Assembly: GCA_003573635.1 (NCBI GenBank)
Contig: QUTJ01031686.1
Location: 1-14,920 of the forward strand
Reading direction: 5' to 3'
Origin: Goniomonas avonlea
Lineage: Eukaryota > Cryptophyceae > Goniomonadida > Goniomonadaceae
Length of the DNA stretch: 14,920 nt
Shown: in pieces, positions 10,101 to 13,100 of the stretch
Layout of the letters: every line of letters begins with the position of its first letter
How positions within the stretch are numbered: the stretch's first letter is position 1
Program-made: the position numbers and the translations under genes
The notes under the pieces: model-generated
Database searches by the model: none
Told to the model about the DNA's origin: nothing
Seen by the model: only the letters and a program-made list of their open reading frames with translations

Positions 10101-13100
10101 AGTGGTGCAGCCAATTTCGTTTGCCGTTCGCAGTGTCACATTCGACGCCGAATTTGATGCCGTGTCTTAGAGTTCGTTCCAAACCCGAACCGGAGTTGCC
10201 CACCGACACACCTCCAGGTGGCATAGAACTCTGCTCTTGGAAAAACTGTCCCCAAGCAGTGGCCCGCTGGTCGGGAGCACCCGAGTCACAATCACCGGCG
10301 TTTCTCAAGACGAGCCTCATATTTTTTGCCGATTCGCCACAGAAAATATTGCGCTGCAGGCCATCTGGGCACCAGTGGTGGTACAAGCTCTCCCGCGTGG
10401 ACCTGAGGTACGGCGAAAGGCCTGCCTGGGCGAATGCCAGTCTAGCCGCCATGTCATTGTGGCAAATGGGCCAGATAGCTCATTGTGCGAACACGAAGGG
10501 CGTAGAAGACATGTACACGGCGAGCTGCGGTCGAATACGTTGAGCGTTCACAGTCATGCTCCTCCATCTCGTGCCTTCTAGTTGAAAACGTAGCGTTTTC
10601 AAAAGGATGAGAGCAAATGTTTTTGTTTATGGATTAATCCAGGATTGCAACTAGGTGAGACCAAAAGTGGTCCCAAGTATCCAAACAAATCAGATCATCG
10701 GTGTGCTAGAGATGGGGGAAATGTGGATTAATCCAGGATTGCAACTAGGTGAGACCAAAAGTGGTCCCAAGTATCCAAACAAATCAGATCATTGGTGTGC
10801 TAGAGATGGGGGAAATGTGATCGTGTGTTAACGTGTCACCAGAAGCCACTAGGCAACCATCTCTAAACCAGTAGTCTGGTCAGGAATCGGTGGCAGATCG
10901 TCGTACAGATGGGTGTATGGTAACCCTGGGTCTTTCGAGAATTCACCGAATTGTCTGATTCATAATTCTTGCAGGTCCAAGCAGACCAGGCGGTGTGCGA
11001 GTCGCCGCGGATAGAGTTGCCCACAAGGGATGGCGTCCCAACGCAAAGCCCCCCAAAGATGACGGTGCGGGCATCCATCAGGCTTGTGTGGCAGTGTGAG
11101 GTAGTGTCGCAGTTTGATGTGGGGCAGTGTGTTTGGGGAGATGGCGTATGAGATGGGGACTGACAACAGTGGCCCGGTCACCAATTCGATATCCCTTCTG
11201 ACTCCATACCGCCATCTCACCTCAAACTTCCCAGACTACTGTCAGGATCAATGTTTGTTTCGATGCACCCGGACGGGTCTTCACACATTGCGGCAGGTGC
11301 AACTCAGCTACAACGCTCAGAATTATGCTGCCCAAGCCAAATCGTTCCAATATTTTGATCAGCTTGTCCCGATGTACGCGGATCCTAGTCAAGGCACGTT
11401 CCGCGGCGGAGGCCTGGTCACCATTTTCGGGAGGAACTTCCGTGCGGACCTCGATTCCTTTGTACGCTTTGGCAACTCGACGGCAGCGGTGCTGTGCAAT
11501 ATATGTCCTCGCGTGAGTGCTGGCCTATCTTGCATCGCACACGACTCTGACTCCCACGCTGTCTCCTCCCACCCACTCCTATCCCGTGCACAGCCTCCTG
11601 TACTACCAGAAAATGTCTTCCCAGTGTCGCCCTCTCTCTCTTGCCACTCACACACTCGTCGTGATCTCTGCATGTCCGTCACAATTCTCACGCGTGCGAT
11701 AGGTTGCCTGCGGAAGGCAAAATGATGCGTCCTGGGGAGCAACTATCTGCCAGGTTCGTGGTTTGGTCCTTGGTCCTTGCTGCTTGCTCCTAATCGACAC
11801 ACTCTGCTTTGCCCGGTTCCGGCGTGTCTCCCGAGCCCTTGTGTTCCTCGGCCGTATCCTTCCGTAACTCGTTGTTCAGGTGCCTGCGGGTCCGTTGGCT
11901 CTCCTGCAGCTGACTGTGAGCGGGGTGTCCGACCAGCAGTTTACAGAGCCAGGCTCGCTAGTGTATCACTACCGCTGTCCCCCTGGAGAATATCATGATG
12001 TCAATGCCTCGGACTGTATGAGCTGCAGACCGGGCACGTACAGCGACAGCTTTGGGCAAACTGTGTGCCACGCGTGCCCGCCTGGCACTTCGCTAAGCGA
12101 GGCTTCCGCACAATCAGCAACACAATGCCGGCCGTGCTTGGCCGGTTTCGAGGCTCCCTCGCCAGGGAGCACTGAGTGCCGTCGATGCAATCCTGGCTAC
12201 TGGTCGGATGAGCCAGGCACGCAACGCTGCACTCCGTGCGCTATTGGCACGTTCGCAGCCTCAGTGGGAGCGACAGCCTGCGTGCCGTGTTCCAAGCACT
12301 TTTATGCCGATTCTGTGGCAAGTGTCGCCTGTCAGCCGTGCCTTGATGGCCTCCACGCACCAGAGGAGGGCAGTGGAGTATGTCGGAGTTGCGGCTTTGG
12401 GCAGCGAGCAAATCCCGAAGGGATTTGTGAGTGTTTGCCTGGCTTCGAAAAAGCTGGGGTGGGGGCCTGCGCTCAGTGTCAGGTTGGCTTCTACAAGCCC
12501 ACAACCGGACCAGACGCCTGTTTGCCGTGCCCAGATCCAATGATGTACACAAGTAATTTCACGTCGCTGCAGCACTGCCTGTGCCCTCAGGGATACTGGC
12601 GAAATGTCACCCTGACCGACTCCAAACAGCTCGGTGATGGCATTTTCGAGGTGCGCGTTCGGTCTAATGTGCTCTGTCTCTTGCTGATCTCAGGTTGGCA
12701 GGTGACTTACATCGAACCCGAATCTGGTGAGCTGTTGACTGACATTCCAACGGAGAGAAAGCCATTGTGTAAGGTGCGAGATCTATTGTTGGGTCGATCT
12801 ACTCTTGAGTTCTCCATTGTTTTTTTCGACTCGTGTAAAAGCTGGCCTTTGCCTCACACTGTTCTCACAGCCGTGCCCGTTTGGTGGAGCGTGTCTTGGT
12901 GACGCCATAGGGGTTGGTGCGGGCGGCTGCAAGACTGGTGGCGGGGAAGCTCTATGTTCAGTGTGTGCCAGCGATGACCCGTCTCAAATGTGGTTCAAGA
13001 GCCAGGTAGCTGTCTGTTTCGCGGTTTGAGCTCAACGCTCACTGTCGGACAGGTTGCAGGCTGCGTGCAGTGTCCAACACCGACAAACTTCATCCTTCTC

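Larger units (their letters stand above)
10381..10974 (+). other. Intron 17 (about 594 bp) with tandem repeat
   Basis: The longest intron. It contains a 9-bp perfect hairpin (10582-10602), two tandem 94-bp units (10631-10818) and an acceptor ATTCTTGCAG|GTCC. The exact 5' end depends on the exon 17 donor. I see no additional exon with TIG motifs in it. Confidence 0.65.
11976..13079 (+). other. Cysteine-rich stalk (GCC2/GCC3, ephrin-receptor-like)
   Basis: Covers exon 21 from 11976, exons 22 and 23, and the start of exon 24. The C-x2-C-x2-G-x-[YF] rhythm at about 17 residues per unit is that of GCC2/GCC3 repeats, known between ectodomains and membranes in many protist proteins. It ends with CKPCPFGGACLG, a Gly-rich turn, LCSVC and GCVQCP just before the first hydrophobic segment. 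Several N-x-[ST] sequons (NAS, NFT, NVT) suit an extracellular location. Confidence 0.85.

Noticed and set aside
10050-10170. Read-through coding after exon 16 ending in TAG
   Set aside because: It lacks TIG features, while splicing 10050-10217 restores the linker spacing to TIG19.
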